Shown piece by piece: positions 22,881 to 33,955 of a stretch of 64,000 bases of DNA. Location of the stretch: contig ML213508.1 of the NCBI GenBank assembly GCA_004369045.1, positions 1,107,395-1,171,394 of the forward strand, in the 5' to 3' direction. The notes beneath the pieces were generated by a model that was not told the origin of the DNA, made no database searches, and was given only the letters and a program-made list of their open reading frames with translations. Each line of letters begins with the position of its first letter. The stretch's first letter is position 1. Made by a program: the position numbers and the translations under genes. The DNA is from Heliocybe sulcata. Lineage: Eukaryota > Basidiomycota > Agaricomycetes > Gloeophyllales > Gloeophyllaceae.

Positions 22881-23470
22881 CTATATCCTTACGGCAGTAT
22901 GGAGGACATCTGAAGCAATCCATGCCACTTCAAGCATCCGAAATGTGCGGCCGGTGTTGCACCTGGTTGAAAGGAGAGCGAACACCGAATGAATCCGTAA
23001 CACCACAGCAAAAAGACGCGCATGAAGTGCATCCAGCTCGCGTCATTCTGAGCACCATCTCACTCAGAGATGACACTTTGTATCATAACAGGGGCTTTGG
23101 AAACGGGCAACAGGGGAGGGGTAAAATCGAAGAAAATAGGAAGTAACTCGTAGAGAATGGACATACCAGCGCTTTCAGGTCACACAAATGGGGCCAGCCC
23201 GCTCATTCACCGGCCTGTATCACCGAAGAATACGCGGTGGGTGCACGGGCTTCCAATTTTGTATTCCACGAGGAGGAGTGGGCGTCGTCGACGACGAGGG
23301 CCCGGTGACTGAAATGCTTGGTGCTATTGTGTCGTTAGAGCCTTATGACTGATGGCATGGCGTCAACGGGGTCTGGGGACCGACTGAAATTGCTCGAAGC
23401 AGCAGTCCGACTCGAGAGATACAAAACACAGGGAGAAGAGAAGATATATCTCAATGACGAGGCAATGTAG
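22881..23470. other. Intergenic region, no gene seen
   Basis: This is the 3' side of the Zn-cluster gene. The one longer frame (22877-23146, plus) lacks domains and overlaps the end of the gene in another frame. Nothing else to report. Confidence 0.4.
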
Positions 23471-23686
23471 TCATGCCGCGCATATTTCGTCGCCAGCCTG
23501 CACTGAAATACAGTCCAGAACGATCATCTTCCTGACAACAATTTTGCTAAGGAACTGCCGGGTCTTTTCTAGGTCTTGCAATGCCTCCTTTTCATCGTCG
23601 CGAGAGTAGCGATAAGCAGCAGCAATAGTCCCCTGCTGATGCACGAAGTCGTCACGAAGAGGCAGAGAGCCGGTCTCGAGGAGCAT
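23471..23686 (-). CDS. Possible small protein (71 aa), unrecognised
   Basis: This is a single clean frame from ATG 23686: MLLETGSLPLRDDFVHQQG, ending in SVQAGDEICAA and a stop. Composition is protein-like (balanced charges, KEALQDLEKTRQFLSK as a likely amphipathic helix). It is divergent from the CstF-64 gene by 190 bp. It could be a real small gene, a lone exon, or chance. I recognise no family and see no signal peptide or membrane span. Confidence 0.3.
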   Translation of the reverse strand: MLLETGSLPLRDDFVHQQGTIAAAYRYSRDDEKEALQDLEKTRQFLSKIVVRKMIVLDCISVQAGDEICAA

Positions 23687-23876
23687 GTTGGTCAAGAGTT
23701 TTGGTTAAGTATTAATTATGATAAGTCCACGGCCGCAATCTTGCGGCGATCTCCGCGTGCAAGAATTGTGCGAATGTTTGGACGGCGTAGAATCCGGAAG
23801 TCGTGCCTCTACAACCGCGTCTCAGTACTTCATACCTCTGAAAGGGCTAACGTTCGGTGCTACGTAGCCGGAAAAT

Positions 23877-25495
23877 ATGAGCAAAGTAGTATTTGGTGAG
23901 TGCCTCGGGCCAAGTGTGATACCCCTGTCTGACTGTGTGCCTCGACAGTCGGAAATGTCCCGTACAACATGGGCGAGGTACTCTCAATACCGTGATATTA
24001 TTGTGAGCATAACCTGACAGAGAGCATGCAAAGGAACAACTCATAGATGCGTTCAAGTCTGTTGGACAAGTCATCGGATTCAGGTACGTGGTAGGGCTAT
24101 GTATCCATTCTACTAAACCTAAGAAATGGCGATCAGGTTGGTGTTTGATAGGGAGACTGGAAAACCGCGAGGGTACGGCTTCTGTGAATTCACCGGTACG
24201 TACTACTTGGAGTTCGTGTCACTATCAACTACATTCAATATACGCAACTCTCCCTATGCAACCTTCTCAACATGTGCCACGCGCCAAACCACAGATCACG
24301 AAACCGCGATGTCAGCTGTCCGGAACCTAAACAATGTAGATGTTGGTGGTCGTCCCCTGCGAATAGATCTCGCGGACTCAGACCCCTTCCTCGAAGGCAA
24401 GACTACTGTGCGTGGGGAAATTATCGACAGCGGTGAATCAAGAGCCCAATGGCGAGAACGCGAGCGTGAAATCCACAGAGGTGGCAGCGGCCCGTCAAGG
24501 AATCAAGACCCCAATGCATTCCTCACAACGCTCCCGCCAGGCGTGCCAGTGCCACCAGGAAAGACTCCGCCCGACGTTATCACGCAGGTCTTGGCTGAGA
24601 TGCCTCCGCCTCAAGTTATCGAAGTTTTGGCACAAATGAAGGTTCGACCTGAGCGTAAGGAGTGCCTCAAGATATAAACTAAGACCGAGTCATGTCTAGG
24701 CGTTCGTCATCACTCATCCCGAACAAGCACGAGCATTGCTCATGGCGCACCCGCAACTGGGATATGCGTTATTCCAAGCCTTGATCATGCATAAGATCCT
24801 GGACGAACAGATTATCATGGTAGAATCTTTCCATAAGTTCCAGTAGGCGAGAGTCTGATATGTACCGGCATGATAGCGCATGCAGGCAGCAGCGGCCTCC
24901 TCGTCAAGGCCGCCTACGAACGTTCCGACACCTGTTCCTTCCGTCGCACACCAGCCACCATTTCCGCCGAACTTGTACGGGCAACCTCCTCCGCACCTCC
25001 ATCAAATTCAAAATCAACCTCCCATGGCTCCCACGCCGATCTCCAACCCATCGATGTCCATGCCTCCGCCCATGCATGGGCACGGACAGCCTCACATGCC
25101 GCCTATGCCGCCTTATGGGGCGCAAGCGCCGCCTCCGCACGTTCCGCCCGCTCATGTGCCCCAATCTCAGCCATCATACTATCAGGCGCCTCCGCCGCAT
25201 GCACCGCCTACACCAACTCAAGCGCAGGCGCAAGTGCAGCAGGACGTGAATATCGATCCTCAACAGAAGGTGACTATGGCACATTAGCATTGGGCGACGA
25301 CTAACTCTTGTATAGGCGATGCTGTTACAGGTCTTGGGCATGACCGCTGAGCAGATCAACGCCTTGGATCCGGCGGCGCGGGATACAGTGAACCGGATCG
25401 TTAGTGTTCCATGCCTCTCGTGGGAGACACTCCGAAATAATGTCCTTTTATCACAGCGAAGTCAATTCTTCAGCCCGCAGGGTTTCTCGACATAG
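23877..25495 (+). CDS. rna15: Cleavage stimulation factor 64-kDa subunit (CstF-64 / Rna15 type)
   Basis: Nine exons from ATG 23877 sum to 376 codons plus stop. The first exon is only 19 nt (MSKVVF plus one base). The RRM has RNP2 VVFVGNVPYNMGE and RNP1 GKPRGYGFCEF, followed by NLNNVDVGGRPLRIDLADSD. The hinge domain (PDVITQVLAEMPPPQVIEVL, LMAHPQLGYALFQALIMHKI) follows, then a Pro/Met/Gln-rich spacer, and the C-terminal three-helix domain MLLQVLGMTAEQINALDPAA. Family knowledge: it binds U/GU-rich elements downstream of poly(A) sites, with the hinge binding CstF-77/Rna14 and the C-terminus binding Pcf11. The last intron uses a GTTAGT donor. The gene is convergent with ThrRS, with 55 nt between stop codons. 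Confidence 0.95.
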
Positions 25496-25550
25496 CTAGA
25501 GCAGCTACCCCCAAAATGATATATCGAGCAGAATCTCGTGTACTCCGCTA

Positions 25551-28500
25551 TTATACAAGCTTGTTCTGCAAACTTTTCGACGTCTTCAGCGCTACCAGTT
25601 TCTTCGCGACCTCGTCCAGCGGGATCGTCTCACTCCGTGCCTTTGTGCCGACGTCGTCGCGGTTCCGGACATTCACCGAGCGATTGTCCATTTCGTCTTG
25701 CCCGACCACTATACACATATATATCCTTCAGTATTCACATTTCCTTGTATGCGCATACAGCAATGCTTACCCAGGATGAAATTGTACTGCCCGATCTCTC
25801 CGTTACGAATTTTCTTGGGCAGAGTGTTCTCGCCGTTGTCGACGTCTGCGAAGATACCCAACTTGTTCAGATGGTCGGCGACTTCGGACGCATACTCTTT
25901 CTGCATGCGGAGGATCGCGTTAGCCCCTGCTCCAAGTCTTGCACTGTTGGCACTTACATATGGCACTGAGACCGGGATGACCAAGACTTGCCGCGGCGAC
26001 AGCCAGAAAGGCCTGCAGAAATCATATAGAAAGTTTTCTCCATTTCGAGAAACACGAATAATGACTCACCATTTACCAGCGAAGTGTTCTGTGACGATAG
26101 CAATGAATCGCTCCAGACTACCTAGGATGGCACGGTGGATGATGACCGGCCTAGTAGGCTTTTCAGGATTGGGAGCTTCGTCGCCGCTGCGATATTTCAA
26201 ATTGAACTGCTCAGGAAGCTGGAAGTCAAGCTGGATTGTCGCGCATTGGAACGACCGCTTGAGCGCATCGCTGATCGTGATGTCGATCTTGGGCCCGTAG
26301 AACGCGCCGTCGCCGGGGTTGAGTTCCCACTTGCCAGGGTAGAAGGTATCCAGGGCCTTCTTCAGTTGCTGCAGAAAGGATCACAATCGGCAGGCAGCTG
26401 ATATGACAGTGGGATATACCTCTTCAGCGACGTTCCATGTCTCGATCTGGCCGAGGTAATTCTCTGGCCGCGTGGATAGCTCGAGTTTGAATTCGAAGCC
26501 AAAGAGACCATACACGTGTTGCATGAAGTCAAACAACGAGCCTATCTCCTCTTCGACCTATAGATTATGAAGACCAACTCATCATGCAAGATTGCAGCCT
26601 GCGCACCTGGGAGGGCATGCAGAAGATATGCGTATCATCCTGCACGAATCTCCGTACACGCGTCAAACCCGTCAACGCGCCGCTTGCTTCGTTTCGGTGG
26701 ACGATACCAAACTCGGCCATACGTATCGGCAGCTCTTTGTATGAGCGGTCACGCGAGTCGAAGATGAGGCAGTGACCGGGACAGTTCATGGGCTTAAGCG
26801 CCCACTTCTCCTTCTCGACATCCAGCGTGAACATGTCGTCCTTATAGTTCTGCCAGTGCCCGGACGTTTCCCAGAGTTTTGAATTGTACATGTTCGGCGA
26901 GATGACTGAACACGGGGCCGATCAGGTTTGTGGAACAAGTAGACGGGTGCTGACTGTACCTTCTTGGTAGCCTCGCTTGAAATACTCTGTCTAGAAGCAT
27001 ATTAGGTGAGACGTTGGAGAACTTCTCATCCCATCCAAGAGGCTTACCCGCATCATATCTACGAGAGTGTTGTATATCCGCGTGCCGTGTGGTAAGAAGA
27101 AACAGCTTCCGGGACTCAGGTCATTGAAGAAGAACAGTTCTTGTTCCTAGGCTCTAATCAGCGATCGTCCGGTTCAGTGACGAATGGCGTACCTTGCCGA
27201 TCTTACGGTGATCGCGCTTCGCTGCCTCCGCAAGGAACGCCTTGTACTCCGTTAGTTGCTTCTTGTCAGGGAAGGAGATACCGTAGACTCGTTGTAACGA
27301 GTCGTTTGCCGGGTCACCGAGGAAATATGACGAGGAGTTCTGTTCTCTACCATCAGCGCGTGCCTCGTCCAGATGGCGCTCTGCGAACCTTCGTGACCAT
27401 GAAAGCTTTGATTCTGCCCGTATGCGGGATGTGCGGGCCCACGCAGAGATCGACCATAGGCCCACAACGGTAAACTGTTGTCGACGTGCCATCTGGGATT
27501 TTGCTCTCGATGAGGTATTTCTTGTACTTGTTGTACTGCGAAAAGATAATCAGAAGCAATGCCAACATATGATAAACTGAGAGATTACCCCAAACATCTC
27601 CAGCAGCGTCTCCTTCGGCACCACGAGCCGCTCGAACCTCTGCTTATCCTTTGTCGCCATGTCACTAAGCTTCTCTAATGCTGGGTAATCGGCTTGGGTG
27701 ACCGGGCTGTAATGTACTTTAGCACTCATCAGCATGCGAGATGAATGGACATACCGATCTTCAATACCCATTTCGTAGAAGAATCCATCATCTGTAGGAG
27801 GACCCAGGCACAAGTGGCAACCATAGTGACGCTCCGCTGCCTCTCCCAACACATGTGCAGACGAATGCCAGAAAACCTTCTTTCCTGGAGTGCAAAGCTA
27901 CAATGACGGTCAAGCGTCCGAGTAAAGGCATACCTTCTGCATGCTCGAAATCCAGCAGTTCTAGGCTCACTGAGGCTTCCAACGGCCGCTCAAGGTCCCA
28001 CAGGTCGCCGTTCACCTATTCTCAGCTCTAAGGAGATTTATACACAAGTCTCACACCACAAGACACGGACCTTAGCGATTACGACGCGCTCTGACAGACT
28101 CTTCGAGAGTTCCTTCGCCACATCCATAGGAGATGTCTCCCAACTCGTCCCCTTGCGAACAGACCCATCCGGCAGCGTTATGTTGATCTCCTGGCGTGGT
28201 TGCGCTGCATACGACTAAGCCGACGCTCCCGTCGATGCGACAGAAGACTCACCCTTTACCCACTCATCGTATTCAGCCTTCAGCTTCTCAAATATTTTAA
28301 TGCGATGGTCAAAGAACCCAGGCGGCGGTTTCAACTGTATGACCCAAGCTGAGCGCATATACTCTGCCCACTAAGCGCAACGTACCTCTAGAGGATAGGT
28401 GGATGCGGAGGCATCAGGTTTCTTCTTCTCCTTCGTTTTCTTCGCTTCCGCCTGCAAAGCAGGCAGCTGCAGCTTAGCAGATGATTCCACTGGATGCACT

Positions 28501-28601
28501 TCAGCCATGCCTCTTCTTGCGATGATGACTCGTTGTCGGGGACAGTGTACGCAGCGGCGTAAGGGTAAGTAGAAAGCTCCGAAACGAGGTTGAATCTGCA
28601 T
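25551..28601 (-). CDS. ths1: Threonyl-tRNA synthetase, with possible mitochondrial leader from an upstream ATG
   Basis: Many exons run leftward. From ATG 28508 come [19 protein letters not shown] and a Lys-rich stretch, a TGS domain ([20 protein letters not shown]), the editing domain with [16 protein letters not shown] (HxxxH), then the class II core: [10 protein letters not shown] (motif 1 region), [20 protein letters not shown] (motif 2) and [10 protein letters not shown]. The anticodon-binding domain ends [19 protein letters not shown]. It charges tRNA-Thr. An in-frame ATG at 28601 adds 31 residues with seven Arg and no Asp or Glu (start [17 protein letters not shown]), as mitochondrial presequences look. 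The upstream ATG has a T at -3, the inner one G at -3 and G at +4. Leaky scanning could therefore make mitochondrial and cytosolic forms from one gene (inference). Confidence 0.94.
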
Positions 28602-29201
28602 TCACGAGCGCGAACCGAGTCAGATAGGATCGGACAGTGCCGTTTCTCAGCTTATCGCTGTTAATCTCTTACTTCCACCTCGGCCAATATCTTAGGAACG
28701 ACAGGCTCGATGGCGCTCGAACTGCTAACCGTTGTGGAAGAGAGGGCGCAAGACTGTCCATGTTCAATACTTGCAGAGGCATACAGTAGGGCGCTTCCGG
28801 CGGCCGTCCAGCAGGATTTCCTCGACGCTTCAACTACGGAAACAATACGCAAATTGTATATCCTCGTAGGCTCTACCAAATGCCATGCTCGACCTTTGAG
28901 TAGGGATTCACCACTCTGGAGGTCCCTCCAGACTTTCTCGACTCCACGGGCCGCTTCATTGCGCTATTTTGGACCGTTCCTTCAGGAAGCCCTCAGAGAG
29001 AGTCTGGTGACCACCGCGCGTGTGCTTCAACTGGACTCGCGTCGCCTACGTTCAATAATCTCGGGTCTTTGCCCTGCGGGCTTCCGGCTAAAAATGCTTC
29101 CTCGTTCTATTTTCCGTTTCCACACGCATATAAGAGCGGGAATGCCTCACTCATAACCCTCTGTGCGCTGTCCTAGCGTCTTCGAGCGAGCCATCAGTGC
29201 A
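28602..29201. promoter_or_regulatory. Divergent promoter region ThrRS / carboxylesterase 1
   Basis: About 600 bp between divergent genes. A 148-codon plus frame (28710-29156) and a 72-codon minus frame (28661-28879) overlap here, but neither has a recognisable domain. I treat the gap as promoter sequence. TATA-like ATATAAGAG sits at about 29128, some 70 bp before the esterase ATG. Confidence 0.45.
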
Positions 29202-31287
29202 ATGCTCGGTCTGAGATTCTCAGTGGTGACCGGTCTCGTGCTCTTTGGCTCGCGGCTCGCACCTGCCGCAGCGTCTACGAGTGCTGGGAATATTGTGGAC
29301 ACTGGCTACGCGAGCTACAAGGGAAATGTCTCGTACTCGAACACTGTGGCCTACCTGGGCATTCCATACGCCGAAGCTCCCCTCGGCGATCTGAGATTCA
29401 GAGCCCCTTTGCCTCTGAATACCACTCGGGTAGCGGCGGAAGCTGGTGGTCAAGTCGTCGACGCCACGACCTATCCCATGTTCTGCATTCAAGGAACCAC
29501 TGGAGGTGATTATACCCGGTAAACCCTATATACAGTGATGCAACCTCACAATCCGCACTACAGCTGGGGATGCTGGAGGCGCCGGCAGTGAAGACTGCCT
29601 GAAGGTTAATATATACGCCCCGTACGGCGCCTCCAAGGGCAGCAACTGTACGTTACAGAGGCGTTTACTGCTCATGAATAGCAATGACCGTGAATACAAT
29701 ATCCAGTGCCAGTGCTTGTTTATATCCACGGCGGAGGTGGGTTTGATGTGTCGGGATTCTTTCTGCTATATTGACCTTCCCTTCTCAGGCTATGTCTACG
29801 GAAACCCCGCCAACTGGCCATTCGACGACTGGATCAACCAATTCCCAGACGTGGTCATAGTATCCGTCTACTACCGTCTCGACTCCTTTGGCTTCCTTAC
29901 GCATCCCGACTTCGTTGATGGCACCATCGGGGACCTCAATGCTGGGTTCCAGGATCAGATCCAAGCACTGAAGTGGGTCAATCAGTACATTGATACGTTC
30001 GGAGGCGACCCGAACCAAGTTACCATCAACGGCCAGAGTGCCGGCGGATCGTCCGTGGAGCTTCATTTGGTTGCCAACGAGAGCAGTACGCCACTGTTCC
30101 ACGGTGCTATTGCTCAGAGCGTATATCGAGGACCCGTAGCTCTGCCGGAGCAGGACGTTGTGAGTCATCTGTTTCCTGCTCACTAGTTGCGTCGTAAATG
30201 CAAAAACTCTGGTAGCCTGCATTTGAGTACTATGCAAGTTATGCGGGCTGTGGCTCCGGGACCGTCGCCGATCAAATGGCTTGCTTGCGCAATGCCAGTG
30301 TGAGCGCATTAGCACGAGCCCAGGATGCTACCAATTACAACTTGTGAGCTTTCAGAACGAGGTACTCTTCGTACAGTATTTGACTTCCCCGCAGTACGGG
30401 GTCCCTATACAACGGCTTCCGCCCCGTCGTGGACGGTACCATCATTCTTGACTATCCCACACGGTCCATTTTGCGGGGCGAGTTTAAGCAGGTCCCTTTG
30501 ATCGTCGGGTGAGTGTCAGGCCTTGGCATCATCGTTTCTCCAAGCACTGAGTGTCGCTGCAATTAGTGCCACATCAAATGAGACTTTGTCAGGGGGAACA
30601 GACATCCTCACCGCTCTCAAGACGTACTTCCCGTCTCTCACCGTATACGACCTCGAAGCTTACACAGTTCTCTACCCGGCATCCCAATATGCATCCGCCA
30701 ACGAGCAATTTCGCGTTGCGACCGGTGAACCGGATGTACGCTGTGCGGTAAGTTCATCACTCAGAGGGCAGTATGAGCTCCAAGTCTGAGTTTATTCGAA
30801 GCGCACCATCCTCAGCACAGCATTTTCGGTTTTCAATAATACTTGGACGTACCGATATAACCAGCCAAACCCGACGCAGGTCAACGACACGCTTGTTGAG
30901 CATGCTGCAGAGAACTGGATGATGTTCCGGGGCACGAACACCGGGTATGTCGCATCTTCTTCTTGATGTTCATCCAGATATCTAAGTGTTCACAGATATA
31001 ACGGGACCACGACGTTCACGCCGCAAACTCCTGTCGAGCTTGCATTTACATCCGAACTCTTCGCGTACTGGTTGTCATTCGTACGCTCGGGTGACCCTAA
31101 CACCTACAAGCTTGCACGTTCTCCCGAATGGCCGCAATATTCCTTCGCTTCGAGAGAGAGGATTGTTCTGCAACAAGACCCGCAAAATACTACTACGAAT
31201 AGCGGAAATTATGCTGAGCCGGAGCCAGCTGGTGAGAGCTTGCGGTGTGCTTTTGTGGCAAGCCAGGTGGACCACCAACAAGCTTAG
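29202..31287 (+). CDS. Secreted type-B carboxylesterase, copy 1
   Basis: Start ATG 29202: a signal peptide (MLGLRFSVVTGLVLFGS to APAAAS), then GNIVDTGYASYKG and VAYLGIPYAEAPLGDLRFRA. Further exons carry GSEDCLKVNIYAPYG, PVLVYIHGGGYVYGNPANW (oxyanion hole), the nucleophile VTINGQSAGGSSVELHLVA (Ser in GQSAG), ATSNETLSGGTD (probable acidic member) and LVEHAAENWMMFRGTNTG (probable His). The end is SGNYAEPEPAGESLRCAF. All parts of the cholinesterase-like fold are present and splice in frame, including an acceptor GAAG before RTILSTAFSVFNN. Family members hydrolyse carboxylic esters outside the cell; the substrate is unknown. It is about two-thirds or more identical by eye to the copy at 33823, so the pair arose by local duplication. 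Confidence 0.9.
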
Positions 31288-31964
31288 GCGCCAATGCTGG
31301 GGCACCTACTGGCCAAGGGAGAAGTGTGGCTTGATGGACGAGAGTACATATGTGTATGCTGGTACAGTAATCAGTTCCGCTTATGCATCCACTCTTCCCA
31401 CCTCCTCAAATTCCGAGTGCATGCAGGAAAGTCGCTGCTAAGGAAATGCACGACAGTGCAGGGGAAATGAAGTCCAGGGCCCTAAGCTCGGTGGTTTTGG
31501 TGAAGGCCTATTACCCGGCCTGCCATTATGGCTTGCTGATCGGGATCCGATCCATACCGGACGGTCATTTGATCTTTAGTTATTCATTTCTTCATGGTCA
31601 CTAACCGGTAAGCGTCCAACATTCATGGGTTTCAGCATGACTGATGATGCACGATGCTGCAGTCCATAAGTAAGCGACCGAGGCCACGTGTTGTGAAAGG
31701 ACGTGGAGGGTAGTGCGCTGGTCATACAGTCTGATACTCCGACACATAGATCTTCAAGCAATCGAGTCACTGCACACCGTACACCCCACTAGCCTGTGGC
31801 GGCACGGAATATTCATCACATGCTGAGAGCGCCGAAGAAAAAGAATGCACTGCTGAATACTTACCCTACTAGCTTCGATTCTATGAACAGAGGGAAGTCC
31901 AGCTTGATAGGGAGAGAGTTTCCTTTGATGCATACTTGGGCCTTGGGATGAGCATGACCCCATT
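31288..31964. other. Intergenic region downstream of esterase 1
   Basis: This stretch lies between the stop of esterase 1 and the first duplicated promoter block. The frames present have no domain. It includes the 3' UTR of esterase 1. Confidence 0.4.
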
Positions 31965-32342
31965 TCGCGTGAGAAACCAACAAGTCTTTTCGTTGCTACT
32001 TACCGCCACTGATACTTCAAGGCACTTACACTGTCTCTCCCTATAGTGCTGAGCTGCCTTTGGCGGTACTTCGCGTAATCGTCCACTTGGTATTACACTG
32101 TCGCGATTCCTGGTACGCTTCGCTACTGCTCGCGACAGCGAGAATATTGCACATTCACACTCTGGTAGCCGAGCACCGGGGGAACAGCGATGAGAGCTTG
32201 TGGGAGCGTCCAACGTCATTACACATGGTCGCTTGGCGCCTGGTAACGCTTAAACCTGCGAAGGTCAATCCTGGGCCGCCTTGAAGCGTCTTGACGTCCG
32301 TGACGCAGAGCAAGCATTGCTTCCCGACGTCAATCTATTCTA

Positions 32343-32787
32343 CAGTCGACTCTGTCCTAACCCATACCTCTGATAACCCATAACCTGAAATAACCCATAA
32401 ATTTTTACGTCCACCGACCATGTTCCCTATTAAACTGTTGTGAAAACCCATAACTCTGTAAAACCCCATAACCCATACCTTCCTAGAGGGTCATAACCCA
32501 CGATTGACTCTGAAATAAAGCCTAATTTGGTTATTTGAGGCAAGATTTGGGCAGTATGGACTGACATTTGCCATTGTAGAGCATCATGGGAGGGTATAAG
32601 GTATGATAATAGACGTGAATTCCTTCATCATATCATAACGGCTAGGGTCCGGGTAATGCCGGGTAGGCCCAAATGTCACGCTTCCTGGTGGTGTCACAAG
32701 GTGTCACATCTCTTCTAACCCATACTCTGCCGAAACCCATAGTTTTCGGCGTCCACGGACCGCTATGGGTTACGACAGAGTCGACTG
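32343..32787. mobile_element. MITE of Tc1/mariner type, 445 bp, TA target-site duplication
   Basis: The element has 24-bp terminal inverted repeats that begin CAGTCGACTCTGTC and continue to AACCCATA, with one mismatch at position 15 (left 32343-32366, right 32764-32787). It is flanked by TA on both sides (32341-32342 and 32788-32789). The duplicated sister promoter has an uninterrupted ATTCTACCCC with a single TA at 33756-33757, which is the empty site and proves insertion. There is no transposase frame, so it is non-autonomous. About eight copies of AACCCATA or close variants lie inside, mostly near the ends. Near-perfect inverted repeats suggest recent movement. TA duplication and length point to the Tc1/mariner group; the specific family is not known to me. 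Confidence 0.9.
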
Positions 32788-32845
32788 TACCCCACATCTC
32801 CATGCTAGTGCTTCATTCCTTTGACGCTCTCCGTGGTTTCTCCCA

Positions 32846-32975
32846 ATGATGGGCGTCTCCATCCTCGCAGCTCTCGCTGCCACCGTCTTTTCTGTCGGCA
32901 CACATGGTTCTCTGGCAATGGCAGCTAGTACGACGGACAACGTTGTCGACACTGCGCATGCCTCTCCCGCATTAT
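32846..32975 (+). pseudogene. Truncated carboxylesterase copy (signal peptide and first residues only)
   Basis: MMGVSILAALAATVFSVG and DNVVDTAHAS correspond to MMGVSVFATLIAAVFSAG and GNVVNTGYAS of the full gene at 33823. Reading and similarity stop after about 45 residues. None of the esterase core follows before the next promoter block at 33380. It is thus a 5' remnant of a third esterase copy, with a promoter that now also holds the MITE. A short secreted peptide could in principle be made from it. Confidence 0.75.
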
Positions 32976-33379
32976 CGATATCTCATAAGAGCGTCTTGAT
33001 TCGACTCATCCATCTTGCCAGACGCCATATATGCCGTTTGCATGCGTGAGTTTATTGTACAGGTACAGTTGCGTTTCGAGATCCGCTTATGTCTTGTTCT
33101 GTCGAAGGCATAAGCGATGCCGAAATAATAGATGCTTTTGCCGCTGCCACAGGAAGCCACGCAGCCAGTCCGCGCACAGCAACGATGTTTGACCGGGGAC
33201 GTCTCGCCCACGGTATACAGTGTACAGCAATGCCTCGTCATTAATGTGCACGCCAGGCTGGAGTCTGCTAGGACTCTCCTTCCGGTACATCTAGATCTAC
33301 TCGGCGGACACATGGTCGGGCTTGCCGTGGCAACGAAGTTCGACACTTGACCTGTCGAAGCTCTGCGCCACCTTTGCCC
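32976..33379. other. Unmatched sequence between the two duplicated blocks
   Basis: About 400 bp not shared with either esterase copy or with the duplicated blocks. Overlapping minus frames (33087-33290, 32972-33487) have no domain. This may be the filler left when the middle esterase copy was deleted. Confidence 0.4.
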
Positions 33380-33955
33380 ACCGTGAGAAGCCTTCTCGTT
33401 GCTACCGCCACTTGTCCATGATAAGTACCTTTGCAGTCCCCAGTTCCGAGCAGCTTCTTGTTGTATTTCGCTTGATTGTTTGCTCATTATCTGCTATCAT
33501 GCGACTCCTGGAATTGCTTCGGTACTGCTTGCAGCAGCGAGAATGCAGAGTGATGCTCTGGTAGCCGTGGACCGGGGGAACGTTCGGCGTCGACTATCGT
33601 CATTATTCCTTTGCACATGATACAGGACGCCGCTTGTCGCAGGCCTCGTAAAGTCTAAACCTGCGAAGGTCAATCCTATGACCCAGGGCTCACCCTGGGT
33701 CGCCTTGGCTGTGACGCGGGGCAGGCGTTGCTTCCCGCCCGATGTTAATCTATTCTACCCCACATCCCTACTTAAGTGACACGCTAGCTGCATTACTTTG
33801 ACGGTCTCCTAGGTTCCTCCCAATGATGGGCGTCTCTGTCTTCGCAACCCTCATCGCCGCCGTCTTCTCTGCCGGTGGGCACCTTTCTCCGGTCGCGGCT
33901 GCTACTCCAGGTAATGTTGTTAACACCGGCTATGCGAGCTACAGAGGCAACCAGA
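33380..33955 (+). repeat. Duplicated promoter plus first-exon block, copy B (empty site)
   Basis: This is the sister of the block at 31965-32975 and the functional promoter of esterase copy 3. It preserves the uninterrupted TA target at 33756-33757 that is split by the MITE in copy A. The first-exon part (from 33823) is the intact start of the esterase. Confidence 0.75.

Larger units (their letters stand above)
31965..32975 (+). repeat. Duplicated promoter plus first-exon block, copy A (carries the MITE)
   Basis: Outside the inserted element (32343-32787), this block matches 33380-33955 along its length. Shared stretches include TTCGTTGCTAC near the left end, AGCGAGAAT, CTCTGGTAGCCG, ACCGGGGGAAC, AAACCTGCGAAGGTCAATCC, ATCTATTCTA, CCCCACATC and CCCAATGATGGGCGTCTC at the start of the coding part. 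Similarity fades after about 32975. The match shows a tandem duplication that included the promoter and at least the first exon of a carboxylesterase. Confidence 0.75.

Noticed and set aside
28710-29156. 148-codon plus frame between ThrRS and the esterase
   Set aside because: Falls in a divergent promoter region, shows no family signature, and ends just before the esterase start.
32357-32500. Interstitial telomere or chromosome end
   Set aside because: The unit is AACCCATA, interspersed and bounded by inverted repeats with TA duplication. It is part of the MITE, and genes continue on both sides.
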